In this document: positions 12,489 through 23,653 of the stretch, in pieces
Layout: the number at the start of each line of letters is the position of its first letter
How positions within the stretch are numbered: position 1 is the first letter of the stretch
NCBI GenBank assembly: GCA_032622095.1
Contig: CP136068.1
Span: 127,045,989-127,109,988, forward strand
Reading direction: 5' to 3'
From: Siphonodentalium dalli
Taxonomy: Eukaryota > Mollusca > Scaphopoda > Gadilida > Siphonodentaliidae
Length of the DNA stretch: 64,000 nucleotides
Notes under the pieces: generated by a model
Databases searched by the model: none
Seen by the model: only the letters and a program-made list of their open reading frames with translations
Told to the model about the DNA's origin: nothing
Made by a program: the position numbers and the translations under genes

Positions 12489-12665
12489 AGTGCCAAGTCC
12501 GATTTTTGTATCAACCCATATTTCCTTGATCATTTTTCAAATTTATTGATTATAATAATGTGATACATTGATGGAAAGAGCATAAATGTATCACATTATC
12601 ATAATCAATAAATTTGAAAAATAATCAAGGAAATGTGGGTTGATACAAAAATCGGACTTGGCACT
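12489..12665. repeat. Foldback hairpin just inside the transporter intron
   Basis: The arms (about 12489-12569 and 12583-12665) are nearly perfect reverse complements with a loop of about 13 bases. The outer ends read AGTGCCAAGTCCGATTTTTG and its complement. On the minus strand the hairpin begins about 42 bases downstream of the splice donor. It is probably a foldback MITE. Confidence 0.8.
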
Positions 12666-12705
12666 CAAATGTTTAAAGATGAACAATAAATCTAATTCTA
12701 CACTA

Positions 12706-12707
12706 AC
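12706..12707 (-). promoter_or_regulatory. Splice donor of the transporter exon
   Basis: The minus strand reads CTGATAAG|GTTAGTG. The coding sequence loses similarity to the transporter family exactly here and runs into a stop two codons later. Exon boundary by sequence and family knowledge; no transcript evidence. Confidence 0.85.
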
Positions 12708-13249
12708 CTTATCAGATCAAGAAATGTGTCCACCGAGTTGACTTGCTTCGTCGATCCGTAACGGTCCAGAGAGCCAGATACTGTGTTTTTACCCGGCTGA
12801 ATCGTTGTTGCCATGATTATACCTAAAATCACAGCACAAATGGTCGTGAGACCGAAATAAGCCATTGTTCTTAGACCCATCCGGCCGCATGTCTTTGCAT
12901 CCAGGCCAGAAATTCCGGCGATCAAACTGCTCACAATTAAAGGCAAAATGAGCATTTTCAGCATTCTCATCAACATTTCGCCTGGAAATAAGATGTACAT
13001 TATTTGCCGCTTCGTAACTCGTTTATCTGCTGCACCTCGTATAGCGAATCCGACGCCACATCCGAGAATCACAGAGAACAATAAGAGTACCAAAATTACA
13101 TTCGAACTGTTCACATTTTTACAACATCGTTTGCATTTTCTGGACATGTTTCCTCTAAATCCCAGATCTTCTTCTGGAATTGCTACAGAAACATGGGTGT
13201 TAACTTTATCATAATCCATGTCGTCATAAGGCCGCTCACGCATTTCCAT
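12708..13249 (-). CDS. Excitatory amino acid transporter (SLC1 family), first coding exon
   Basis: The reading frame encodes 180 residues plus part of codon 181 of a sodium-coupled glutamate/aspartate transporter of the plasma membrane. A hydrophilic N-terminus is followed by membrane segment 1 (about residues 50-70, VILVLLLFSVILGCGVGFAI) and then the SLC1 signature around residues 88-112 (FPGEMLMRMLKMLILPLIVS). A third segment spans about residues 128-150, followed by IQPG. The frame ends at FLDLIR where the genomic sequence reads AG|GTTAGT, a good splice donor (GT at 12707-12706). In this family the protein continues here with an N-M-F-P type sequence, so the exon boundary fits. The ATG at 13249 precedes a second in-frame ATG two codons later. 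It resembles EAATs more than neutral amino acid exchangers. Downstream exons should lie at lower coordinates but none was recognised. Confidence 0.93.
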
Positions 13250-14309
13250 GATGAAGTTTCTTTATTTTGTATTTCGCTTCTGGTAATATGAAATTGCGTT
13301 CATGTTGTATAATATCGCGTAAATTTGAAAATGTCTGTTGTAGATACTAAACGCATATGTTGGCTGTCACCTACTAGTAAGAAAAGCCGTTGGAATGAAA
13401 ATATATATACTACTCTCGATAAATATCATAAGTTTCAAATCACTGTGCGAACTCCTTAGCAGCACGGAAAGGACGCGCAAAAGATTCAAGTTGTGGAACG
13501 CCACACAACGAACTGCTGAGAACTACGGAGGTGCATTTGTCCAAGAATCGATCGACGGAAGTTAGTGTCTTTAGAACTGCTGGTATTGGATCATCTATCT
13601 CCACGCGCAGGGGGTCGAAGGTTGCGTGTGCATACGGCGGGTGGATGTTACCTGTGCATGACTGAACTCACGCGATCATACGTTAATGATACATGTACTT
13701 CATAAATCTTAGAGTCAGTATCACTTGTCGTCTGCTTCAAAATGTACTAACATCCCGGCTCCCATTCCCGATTCCGTATTCAATAGAGCGGCAAGCGCGT
13801 GCGCTCCGATTCGTAATTAAATAGATTTTCTATTGGATGGAATTACTGGCGAATGGATAACATCCAATCGAATCCACTCATCCAATTTACGTCCTTTGTT
13901 GGAGACCTTACTGCTTTTGGAATATCGCTGTAGAATCACGCTCATCACAATGTAGATTTGGCATCCATTGTGGTTTTAGTTCATGACCCTCCTTATAAGT
14001 ACAGTTCCTGGCAGTATATAGAAATCCATGTGAGGACTGCCTCAGTTTCGATTTTATGTGACTTTATGTCTACTCACATAAAATTGTATGGTATTCTCAC
14101 GGATTTGGGCGAGTCCCAGAGGATAGGTCAGTAAAATGCTTAGCGCATGGGCCGTCGTATATATATATATAAACCCGCCAGTGAGGCTGAATTGGATATT
14201 TTCGCATGGATTCGTGAAAAAAGCTATACATTGATCTCATAAACGTGCAAAAAGGCACACACGATCTTCCATAGTGAAAACAGATACCCATTATCTCAAA
14301 GAAGATAAT
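13250..14309. other. Upstream flank of the transporter exon; no second gene
   Basis: On the minus strand this is 5' UTR, an upstream intron or promoter. No TATA element or upstream exon could be assigned with confidence. A short (TA)n run lies near 14158-14172. Confidence 0.4.
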
Positions 14310-14470
14310 AGCTCCCCCAGTTCAAAACCTGGGAACGTTTTCATGTTCTGTCAGGAAAGTGTATACCATTGAAAAAACAATGAAGATAATAAATATATTT
14401 CTTAGTTAATATCTGTTCTTTAATAAAGTACTTTACAGTAGGTGAAGGTCCTAGCTCGAGATTACGTGAA
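14310..14470. repeat. Dispersed repeat family R2, copy 2
   Basis: It shares GTTCAAAACCTG..AACG.TTT, ATATATTTCTTAGTTA and GTGAAGGTC with the segments near 4.9 and 26.6 kb. Unknown class. Confidence 0.45.
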
Positions 14471-14746
14471 TGTGCATCCCTGGAAATAATTCAACGTTTC
14501 AATACTCACAAAAGTCACAAAAATCATGCACTCTTAAGCTGGGAGTGGAACCATCGCTACTGTGGAATATATTATCAAGGAACAAGTACTAACAAAGAAA
14601 TATCTTCCCTGCGTTTTGTGTTCAATGTTATAAAGTTCCCCCACAGAACAGATTAGAACACCATAAAGTTCCCAGGTTTTGAATGGGTGGAATGTAATGT
14701 CTACTGGTGTAGCCAGAGTAGTTATTTATTTACTTCTACGCGCATA

Positions 14747-15217
14747 TGTGACCCGCCATATCAAATCCAGTCGTAAGTCGGGATTTTTTTTACCCTGTGC
14801 CAATGCATTCTCTTATATATTCGAGTTGACCATAGGTCGCCTCGCATATATAAGAGAATGCATTGGCCTAACAATTGTTTATCATTTTTTTTAAATAAAT
14901 GTTTCTGACAATTTTTAGGACATAAAATAAAAAAACATCCATTACCCTGCAGGGAGCCCCACACATAGCCCACACATATATAGAAGCATATAGAAGAGTG
15001 TCGTCTGCTCATGTTTGTCTGGGGCTCTGTATGGGTGGAATTATAAAATTGTTAAAGAATACAAGAACAAATTATTAAAATTGTAAAAAATTGTTAGGCC
15101 AATGCATTCTCTTATATATGCGAGGCGACCTATGGTCGACTCGCATATATAAGAGAATGCATTGGCACAGGGTAAAAAAATCCCGACTTACGACTGGAAT
15201 TGATATGGCGGGTCACA
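14747..15217 (-). mobile_element. TA-hairpin MITE, copy 4
   Basis: A full-length 471-bp copy with TGTGACCCGCC...GGCGGGTCACA ends and TA on both flanks. The central GAGCCCC motif runs in the opposite direction to copies 1-3. Both terminal hairpins are intact. Short open frames inside it (LLGQCILLYMRGDLW type) are translations of the hairpin and recur in every copy. Confidence 0.9.
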
Positions 15218-15501
15218 TATGTGTCATCTTTCAGCCACCAAAAAACCTTACAATGTTGTGATATAAGGCCTGGTGGCTGAACGACGAACAGTTACCCCCC
15301 AACCGCCGATTTCCAAAACTTTCGCGGAATCTCTACTGCATGCATATACAGTTACGTAGCTAAGATCTTATTTTATTATATGCATGCATTTATTGCCATG
15401 CACAAACTTTTTTTTAAGTTTCCCTTTATGTAAGGTCTCCACACAATTCAATATAAATGTATCATTCATTATTTAAGAAATGGATGTTGGTTTGTGGGTC
15501 T

Positions 15502-15601
<100 letters not shown>

Positions 15602-15736
15602 TCATACATATTGAGACATGTGTTGTAGATATGTTTGTAATCTTAAATTTCTTATACACTGTGTTATGTACCAAATTGTGTTTGTTCTCATAATATAAAC
15701 ATTTATATATGCATCTCCATATATGGAGGATAATAC

Positions 15737-15738
<2 letters not shown>

Positions 15739-15769
<31 letters not shown>
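15739..15769. repeat. (AT)n microsatellite
   Basis: An uninterrupted AT run of about 15 units. Confidence 0.95.
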
Positions 15770-15774
<5 letters not shown>

Positions 15775-16030
15775 TCAGACCAACTTGCGCATTTTAGCTG
15801 AGTTATTGCCATTTTCTGACTATAAGAGTTTGTGCAAAATACATACATTTGTCTGCGTGTTTATCCCTTCAATGTCCAGGCAAATGTATTAAAACGGAGA
15901 ACATATGTTAACCACTAGATCAATTGAACCTGGTCGGACAATTTCAGCAGAATTATTTTCTTTGTTATTTGGAAAGAATTTGATACGATTTATTTTTTAT
16001 AATCCAAATGCACATGGCATGACTGCTTAA

Positions 16031-16538
16031 AGGGGTACTAAACCGTTCATTTATTCGACCATCTCCTATTATATTCAACAGATTATATGCAAATGGGTGT
16101 ATTATGCACTCATACACACTTCAAATTAATTCATCTGTTGCATATATAGAGGATCTCACATGAGTTTCTATTTTATACGGAATTTATCAACCGAGTTCAC
16201 TAAATTCGATTTGAGCCGAGGTTTACCGAGGCTCAAATAGAATTTAGTGGACGAGGTTGATAAATTACGTATAAAATAGAACGAGTTTGAGATACCTTTT
16301 ATCACATGATCAAATAAACCCGAAGCAACGCGCAATATTCATCGAAAACAACAATCATAAACTACAGCGATCGCAAGTTATTTGAAGAACGCCGTGACGT
16401 CATCGCACGCGCTGATATTAAACGTGTCTATTACCGATAATTATGAAACTGCTTTTATGGCCAAATTATGTGATATAATCTGTTATGTATAATAGGAGAT
16501 GGACGCATAAATGGCCGGAGTTAGTGTACATTACCCCT
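16031..16538. mobile_element. TTAA-flanked MITE with nested palindrome
   Basis: It is flanked on both sides by TTAA (16027-16030 and 16539-16542), with ends AGGGGTA...TTACCCCT. The outer arms share CCATCTCCTATTATA and ACAGATTATAT in inverted order. A second hairpin sits inside at about 16166-16282 (TTCTATTTTATACG and complement). TTAA targets are typical of piggyBac and Kolobok families; the AGGG start leans to Kolobok-like, which is inference. There is no coding capacity. Confidence 0.75.
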
Positions 16539-16564
16539 TTAACAAACCATTCGTTTTATCTGCT

Positions 16565-16765
16565 TAAACCTTTCTATACTGAAATATCATTGGTGAATAG
16601 TTATTCCATAGGAAACTATCAGAAAACAAGTTCAACAAAGGCCAATTTGTTGAACTTATTATCTGAACATTCCCACTATTTAGTAGTAAGCATATATGTA
16701 TATTTTAAATTGTCTGCATGTCGTCTGATAATTGTTCATGAACATCCTCCATATGAGTCTAACCG
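16565..16765. repeat. Dispersed repeat family R3, copy 3
   Basis: It starts CCTTTCTATACTGAAATATC and shares TTGAACTTATTATCT.AACAT with copy 2 and CTGCATGTCGTCTG with copy 1. Confidence 0.5.
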
Positions 16766-16929
16766 TTAACACAATTGCGTCGGGTCTGTTAAATCAACCA
16801 CATGCATGCTTTAATGGATGCAACCGTACACTAACATGCGTTAGTTCTATATTTGACAAACGTATTTACACAATTTACATGCAATGCTGGAAGGCCACAG
16901 AACAAGCATGATCGTCATTTTCCGTGGTC

Positions 16930-16941
16930 ATCCTCATAATT

Positions 16942-16972
<31 letters not shown>

Positions 16973-17326
16973 CCATAATCACCATCATCATCATCGTCCT
17001 CGCCATCATGGTCGCCATTATCATCATCATCATCATGATCATCATAATCACCATCATCATCATATCATCGTCCTCGCCATCACTATCATCGTCATCGTCA
17101 TCGCCGTCGTCATCCTCATTATCATAATCGTCGTCATCATCATCATCATCATCATCATCATCTTCATTATTATCATCATCATCATTATTATCATCGTCAT
17201 CATTACCATCACAGTAATCGCCATAATCACCGCCACTATCATCATCAGCATCACCGCCGTCATCATCACCATCACCATCATCATCACCATTACCATCATC
17301 ACCACAATCATTATGACCAACATCGT

Positions 17327-17358
<32 letters not shown>

Positions 17359-17430
17359 TAATCATCATTATCATCATAACCATCGTACTCGCCATCATCA
17401 TCACCATCGTCGTCATCAACATCGCCATCC
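16930..17430. repeat. Degenerate (CAT/ATC)n trinucleotide array, about 500 bp
   Basis: The array is nearly all CAT/ATC triplets with CGT, CGC and ATT variants. Frames through it encode poly-His, poly-Ile or poly-Met; these are artefacts of the repeat, not proteins. Confidence 0.95.
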
Positions 17431-17589
17431 GCTTTTGTGTTTTTTTCTCATTATGGTTATTGTACAAATAAATTACTTATTCAATTAATCAATAAATCAA
17501 TAAATCAGTCAATAATATTGTACGTTTGGAAATGGATTCGGATCAATGGAAACAAAAAATCACGATATAATAGACACCGTTATCACAAT

Positions 17590-18545
17590 GAATTACGATA
17601 GATAATTATTACGAATAGCTATATGTAGTCGTATTTTCCGGACGGTCCAGAAACCTTTTCGCAGAATTGAAGACTATGACTCCGTTTGTGCTTAAAGATA
17701 GGTACACATAGTCACATACCCGCGTAAAGATAGGTACACATAGTCACATACCCGCGTAAAGATAGGTACACATAGTCACATACCCGCGTAAAGATAGGTA
17801 CACATAGTCACATGCCCGCGTAAAGATAGGTACACATAGTCACATGCCCGCGTAAATATAGGTACACATAGTCACATACCCGCGTAAATCGCATCCGTTT
17901 TCGTCGACAACCAACATATGGTATTCAATTGACCAGGACACATACCTGCGATAACGAATATTTGATACGACAATCGGATGCGAATGACGCATACTACCAT
18001 CAAGAAATTCCAATTTATGACGTAATATTTGGCATGCCTCTTCCTCCTCGCCACGTGCAATCTAAGGTAGTTTTTTTTTTTTTTACAAATAATATATCCA
18101 AATTGACAATACACGCCGGCATTATTAAGCAAGCGACACATATACATATACTTGCCTGAATATCGTATTGTTTTCGTGCGTAAATTCACATATGTTTTAT
18201 ATCTAGCTAAACATTCGCAGTACTTATGGTTCTCCGTGCCGTGATTATTTTGTACTTATAAGTATGTTGTTATCGGGTCATAGCTTAGCGCTTTGTGTTT
18301 CGCATGATTCTCGAGTTTCACAACGACGAATTACATTATTGCCTCTGATAGATAAACATTAAAGACACATGACGATTACAATTTAAGGACATAATCTCAG
18401 AGTGTCATCTCCCATATTGAGGAATCGAGAAACGATCGCGAACTTATTACTATATGATCTATTTGAGTTGTGCTGAAAATCCAAAACCTTAATCGTAACA
18501 ATAGGAAAAAACGACAACGAATAGAAAGAACACAAATGTGTGTGG
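17590..18545 (+). repeat. Left partner of a large inverted repeat (17.6-20.9 kb)
   Basis: Blocks in this segment recur in inverted order at 20490-20910. They include ATTATTACGAATAG, GGTCCAGAAACCT.TTCGCAGAATTG, GCGCTTTGTGTTTC, the hairpin-like CTCCCA.ATTGAGGA and CGATCGCGAACTTATTACTA. The left copy is longer because it carries the 32-bp minisatellite and about 300 bp of other sequence. Likely a decayed foldback transposon. Confidence 0.65.
17691..17888. repeat. 32-bp minisatellite, six units
   Basis: Six tandem copies of a 32-bp unit containing AAAGATAGGTACACATAGTC followed by ACATACCCGCGT. The first five units differ at only one or two positions; the last has AAATATAGG. The regularity implies recent expansion. 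Confidence 0.95.
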
Positions 18546-18745
18546 TATATAACACACGGATAGGAACATGTGATCTGAAAGAGACACACATTACTTTTCC
18601 CACTAAATATACACATGTATGTGTAACCGAATAAAGTGGGGCATATACCGTCTCACAAATTAAATATAGTATGTCAGTTGTGATTATTACCACCTTACTA
18701 GGACAATATATGCTATCCGTAATCGTATACCAGTGATTTTGCGAA
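18540..18745. repeat. Dispersed repeat family R4, copy 2
   Basis: It matches 7735-7930 (TATATAACAC, ATCTGAAAGAGACA, TGGGGCATA, GGACAATATAT, TCCGTAATCGTA) in the same orientation. Confidence 0.6.
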
Positions 18746-19499
18746 AGGTCTCTATAGTGAATATATGTATCATGATAACAATTACACATGGACATTAATC
18801 ACATGTCGCATAACATACTCATATAATCTTACTGTGCGTAACATGAAGTCTGAGAGGCACTATATTCTCACAAACGGACTGGTATATAGTCGTCAATTCT
18901 GCGAAAATGCTTAAATAGACTGTACAAAAAATGTACGATTGTTGTAAGCAATACGTAATTCTTATCAGTAGTATTTCAGTATGCGAAATGTGCACGTCAA
19001 TTGTGGTTTTTGTACAAATAATCTTTTTAATCAATAAATCGAGCAATCCAGCTATCAATCAATGCTATTGTACGTTTGGAAGTGGATGTGGATTAGCATA
19101 AATGGAAACAAGAAATCGCGAGAAACGGCTCGAATCTAATCAGCAACACTAGTTCCACACCATCGTACGAAATATCGCTAACATATTCCATTTGTTAGGT
19201 GCTTGTCGCTAATTTAATTTATGTTGTTATTGTCTTATTGATTTAACCAATATTGTATGTAGTTCATTCCAGCACTAGCTTGGGTTAGATTAGATACCAT
19301 GTCCCATGGTCGTATCTCATCAGGACTGGCTTAAACCACACAGAGTCCCCTGTCGCATTCTCCGCTACAAATTAAATTTGACGACTCGCATGTTTCTGGG
19401 TTAGAGGCAAACTACAGGCAGAATTATCTGTCATCGCTCCGCTGAGATACCACTGCCACAAGGACATTTGGTAAGGATTTCTTACATGTTCTTAGTTCT
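18746..19499. other. No gene recognised; partial repeat of 17.46-17.57 kb
   Basis: About 19013-19120 resembles 17460-17570 (CAATAAATC runs, ATTGTACGTTTGGAA, GGATT..G.AT.AATGGAAACAA). No coding or RNA gene was seen. Confidence 0.45.
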
Positions 19500-19668
19500 T
19501 ATGTTTTAGGATTAAAAATATCTGTACCTGGCTCAGTTCCTATTGTTCTTTTCAATGCCGAAAGAATTGCCATTATTGCCAACTTTTGGTGTTCAAAATA
19601 AGATAATAGGTGACTAAATATAGTTCCGACGATACGTATAAAAATAGATGTATCGGTCCGCAAAGTAC
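19500..19668. repeat. Direct repeat, copy 1 of about 150 bp
   Basis: The core (CAATGCCGAAAGAATTGCCA, AATAAGATAATAGGTGACTA, AGTTCCGACGATACGTA) recurs nearly unchanged at 20920-21062 in the same orientation, indicating a recent duplication or two copies of one element. Confidence 0.75.
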
Positions 19669-20028
19669 CATCCTTGTGGCAGTGATCTATCACAGTGATA
19701 ACGTAGTGGGGGCTGCATGGAGTTTGGGTTAGAGGAAACTAAATAAATAAAGTTACACTTCTTGAATTTTGTATAGGAAACAAGAATCCGTACCGCAAGC
19801 TCTATGGAATAGACTTTCATTGAAAAGACGTACTACATTTACACGTGGAGCCCGGGCATACACGTGAACCCCTGAATGTGATTAACCCTTTACCCAACAA
19901 ACCGGCCAAAACCGGCCAAATAAAGCTTCAACAGCCTAAAATATCTTCGGTCTGTCTCAATAGAACCATACAAATATGGATATCATTGGAACCGGCTCAT
20001 TGACCACATTGTGATAGTTACAGTTATG

Positions 20029-20258
20029 CCCTGTGCCAATGCATTCTCTTATATATGCGAGTCGACCATATGTCGCCTCGCATATATAAGAGAATGCATT
20101 GGCCTAAAAAAAATCTTTTTCTAACACTTTTTACCATTTTTTCTTACATTCTTTAACAATTTTATAATTTGTAATGTGTTAAGCCAATGCATTCTCTTAT
20201 ATATGCGAGGCGACCTATGGTCGACTCGCATATATAAGAGAATGCATTGGCACAGGGC
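20029..20258. mobile_element. Short hairpin MITE, deletion derivative or sister subfamily
   Basis: About 230 bp with the same two inner hairpins as the longer family (AATGCATTCTCTTATATATG and complement). It starts directly at CCCTGTGCC and ends at GGCACAGGG. The outer TGTGACCCGCC repeat and the GAGCCCC centre are absent. Confidence 0.8.
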
Positions 20259-20489
20259 CGTTCTGTTGGGTATAGGGTTAATCATCTCACATGTCTGCGA
20301 CTGATTTGACAATTTGAGTTAAATAATGACTGACCAAGTGAGTGGCATTCGAGGAGCCCTCCACGTGGAGGGGATTGTACGTTATCTGATAATGCATCTT
20401 CTTTGTAAGATAGACGTAGAATTTGGACCAATAGACATCTTTCGCATAATGAACGACGATAATAATTATTACGAATAGGGTGCTACGTC

Positions 20490-20910
20490 ACTAGAATTTG
20501 TGTTCTTTATATACGTTGTCGTTTCCCCCTAATCGTTGTTACGATTACAGGTTCGGATTTTCAACAAAACACTCACAAATATATAATATAGTAATAAGTT
20601 CGCGATCGTTCCTCAGCTCCTCAATGTGGGAGATCACACTGAGATTACGTCCTTAATTGTTATCGCGATGTGGCTTTATTTTTTATCTATTAGTGGCAAT
20701 CAAATCATTCGTTTTCGTGAAACACAAAGCGCCAAATTATGACCTGATAACAGCATCATTAATTACAATATATTCACGGCACACAGTACCGTAATCCCCT
20801 TACTGCGATTAGCAAGCACGATTGTCTCACAAACGGACTCGTTGTCGTCAATTCTGCGAACAGGTTTTTGGACCATCCGAAAAAATTACGACAACAAATA
20901 ACTATTCGTA
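20490..20910 (-). repeat. Right partner of the large inverted repeat
   Basis: Read on the minus strand it follows the order of blocks in 17590-18545 (TACGAATAG, GGTCCAAAAACC, GCGCTTTGTGTTTC, CGCGAACTTATTACTA), without the minisatellite. Confidence 0.65.
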
Positions 20911-20919
20911 ATAAATATC

Positions 20920-21062
20920 TGTGCCTGGCTCAGTTCATATTTTTCTTTTCAATGCCGAAAGAATTGCCATTATTGCCAAATTTTGGTGTTCAAAATAAGA
21001 TAATAGGTGACTAAATATAGTTCCGACGATACGTAAAAATAGATGTATCGGTCCGCAAAGTA
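20920..21062. repeat. Direct repeat, copy 2 of about 150 bp
   Basis: Nearly identical to 19500-19668 from GCCTGGCTCAGTTC through CGGTCCGCAAAGTAC. Confidence 0.75.
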
Positions 21063-21147
21063 CGAAAAGGTGTCTATTGATTCGCGTTGAAGCATTATAT
21101 ATATATTCGCAGAATGCAAAGATTTCCATATTCTGCACGGTTCCCAT

Positions 21148-21770
21148 ATATATATATATTTTTTTTTATTTTTTTTAAAATTCTTTATTGACACTGCATA
21201 CATGGACAAATCAGACATTAAATATACAGCACAATGACTATACATGTAACAACAATAACGTCCTGTTATTTTCGGGGGGGGGGGGACTTTCGCACCAACT
21301 AGCACACGCCTTACACACGTTCAAAATCGAAGACACCTGTACGGTTTTTTTTATTACACAGACAATGTTTATGAATGGAATATCACCAAAAATGTTTTAG
21401 TATGTTTTAAATATACATGTAATTTATAGTGTCCTATATGACAAAAATTGCCTTTATCCAATTTATATAGCGTTAATTCGACAATCATCAGCAAGTGAAT
21501 TTGTCCTCAAAGTACTTGACACGGCAAGGTATATCTCACACCATTCAAACTCAAAGTCGTTAATGACATCTCTCTTTAGCGTTATATATTTCTCTAAGCG
21601 GTATCTCTCAGCAAGTTCACGTAGACAATATATCAGGGATAAGGTATCGGGGTTAAATTTGGTTTTGTATATGTAATATTTAAGCAGTGTCAGCAATACA
21701 TTTTTGACACTGAAATTTAGCTGTATATTGATATGAGTGATAGAGATGTCCAGCTTGTGTTTATCAAAAA
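21148..21770 (-). pseudogene. LINE ORF2 3' end fragment (minus strand)
   Basis: The minus strand has an open frame (to 21463) whose C-terminal part reads like the tail of an L1-like reverse transcriptase protein: LLTLLKYYIYKTKFN, then a charged helix and EKYITLKRD. Beyond the stop lies about 280 bp of 3' UTR, an AATAAA signal (21184-21189) and an A-rich tail at 21148-21183. It is a 5'-truncated, dead copy. Assignment rests on the C-terminal pattern and the polyadenylated end only. Confidence 0.55.
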
Positions 21771-22538
21771 CTGGGAACCCTTTCTGGCTCGACGTTCTTA
21801 TGTCATTGACGAAATGGTCTAGATCTAAGACCAAATCAAAAGGGAAGTCACCAGATAGCTCATGTAAACTATGCGGTGCCACCATGTGCGATGAATTTCA
21901 TTTTGTAATGGTCTGTCCAGAATTAAATGAGCTTAGAGCTAAATACTTCGACAAATGGCAATTGACTAGCCCATCGAGAGACACCTTCTACAATTTATTG
22001 AACTCTGACGACACGATAAAGCTCCGCAAACTGTCGACTTTCATCAAAATTGGATTGAACAAAATTCGATAACGGTTCCAACTGTTTGTTTTGTTTGTTT
22101 GTTTGTTTTTTTTTTTTTCTCCCACATAACTCACGCAGATATTAATATATACAACAAAATTTAATAGAACGAAACCTAATTGCATTTTTATAAATGTTGA
22201 ATAATTTGCTTTCAAATTTCTATTAAAATGCATTTAATAGTCTCATATTCTTATAAGCGAAAGTTCTGCTATACATTTAACAGTCCTTTTTTATGTTGTA
22301 ATTATTTAAGGAAGTACAGATAGTTTCACGCATATATATAATTGTATGTGTGTATGTATGCATAATTGTTGTTATATATTGGGTGTGATGATTGTTTTTC
22401 AGTATTTACTGTTTGCATGTGTATTTTCAAATATTTGGACCGGAGTGTTCTCATTTGTACATAGTGTATTATATGTTTTCTCATGTACCAAATTACCAAT
22501 TGGCTGGGAATAAAGCATTACTTACTACTACTACTACG
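21760..22538 (+). pseudogene. LINE ORF2 3' end fragment (plus strand)
   Basis: The frame ending at 22072 contains a CCHC-like knuckle (CKLCGATMCDEFHFVMVC) followed by PELNELRAKYF and a final basic helix, the standard C-terminus of L1/Tx1-type ORF2 proteins. After the stop come a T-rich 3' UTR, AATAAA at 22509-22514 and a (TAC)n tail at 22523-22537. It is 5'-truncated and lies head-to-head with the neighbouring minus-strand fragment, so the two are separate insertions. Confidence 0.75.
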
Positions 22539-22833
22539 AGTTGCGTGATTCCCATATAAGTGATACATCGGTTGTCTTTGAAACCATATGACAAACTTTG
22601 GCAGGAAAGAAAACTATATTATGACAGCCGAACAACGATACAGACGGATGCGGCGAATTCTCAATTTTGTGAAATTTCAAACGTCGACAGATGGACAATA
22701 ATTATTAGCAAAATAAACTTAAAAAAAATTAAATCCACCTGACTTATATATATGAAGTCTGCTTGTCCTAAGCCCAACTAAAGAATGATGGGAGTTTAAC
22801 AAAGCCTTGTAGAGAATTATATAAAATAAAACG

Positions 22834-23272
22834 GGAATTGGCTATTTCAAGTAACAGGTACGGAACCAGGAACAGGAACAGCTTCCGAGTGACAGAGTAA
22901 CAGAGTAACTATCTCGAGTAACAGGAACAGAAACAGATATATAAGCTCAATTTTCTCGAGTTTTACGCAATGAAACAATTCATATTATACATCATTCGAA
23001 ATCATAGCCTGTCCCCTTCATGAGTAATGCATTTAAACACTACTTTTGAGAATTAAGGGTATAATTGGCAAGGAACGTCGAACGGTGAATCAGCATTTGA
23101 CAGCAATAAAATGTTCCCGAGTAACAGGAGCAGAGATATAAACTTAATTTTCAATTGAGCTTATATATCTGTTCCTGTTCCTGTTACTCGAAATAGTCAT
23201 TCTGTTACTCGGAAGCTGTTCCTGTTACTGCATGGTTCCGGTCCGATTACTCGAAATAGTCAATCCCCAATT
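22834..23272. repeat. Foldback element, arms about 115 bp
   Basis: The left arm (22834-22955) contains GGCTATTTCAAGTAACAGG, GGAACAGCTTCCGAGT and GATATATAAGCTCAATTT. The right arm (23148-23272) contains the same blocks in inverted order. Arms also carry repeated GTAACAGGAACAG. A non-autonomous foldback transposon is likely. Confidence 0.75.
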
Positions 23273-23653
23273 ATGTGCAACTAACAACCAGAGTAAGCCG
23301 TATTTAATTAATACGTGCATGATCGTTGTGTTAGCCATTGCACTATACGGTCTATACCCGCTAATATTATGTTCGTTTGTGTTCGTTGTTTAGTAGGTTG
23401 GTATTCAAATAATACTATTAACTAAAAAATTAAGTCATCATATGTGGAAATAATAATTAAGTAAATATAGAATGGACCTCCTCTGTGCATGCACAAACCC
23501 AATTTCACCCTTATATTCCACTTGTTTTTACCTGTGTTCGTTTATGTTCGCGTTTGTGTTCGTTGGTGTGTCTGTCACCGCACTACTATGGTTGGTACAT
23601 GTACATGTACATGTAGTATGTATGTGCATTTTATATTTATACACGCAATTCGA

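Noticed and set aside
14761-15012. Recurring peptides such as LLGQCILLYMRGDLW at many sites, resembling a multicopy gene family
   Set aside because: They fall within the hairpin MITE copies and arise from reading the stem and loop; frames differ between copies and carry no start or stop conservation.
16884-17471. A 195-codon frame of poly-His and poly-Ile, with opposite poly-Met frames
   Set aside because: It is the direct translation of a (CAT/ATC)n microsatellite on both strands.
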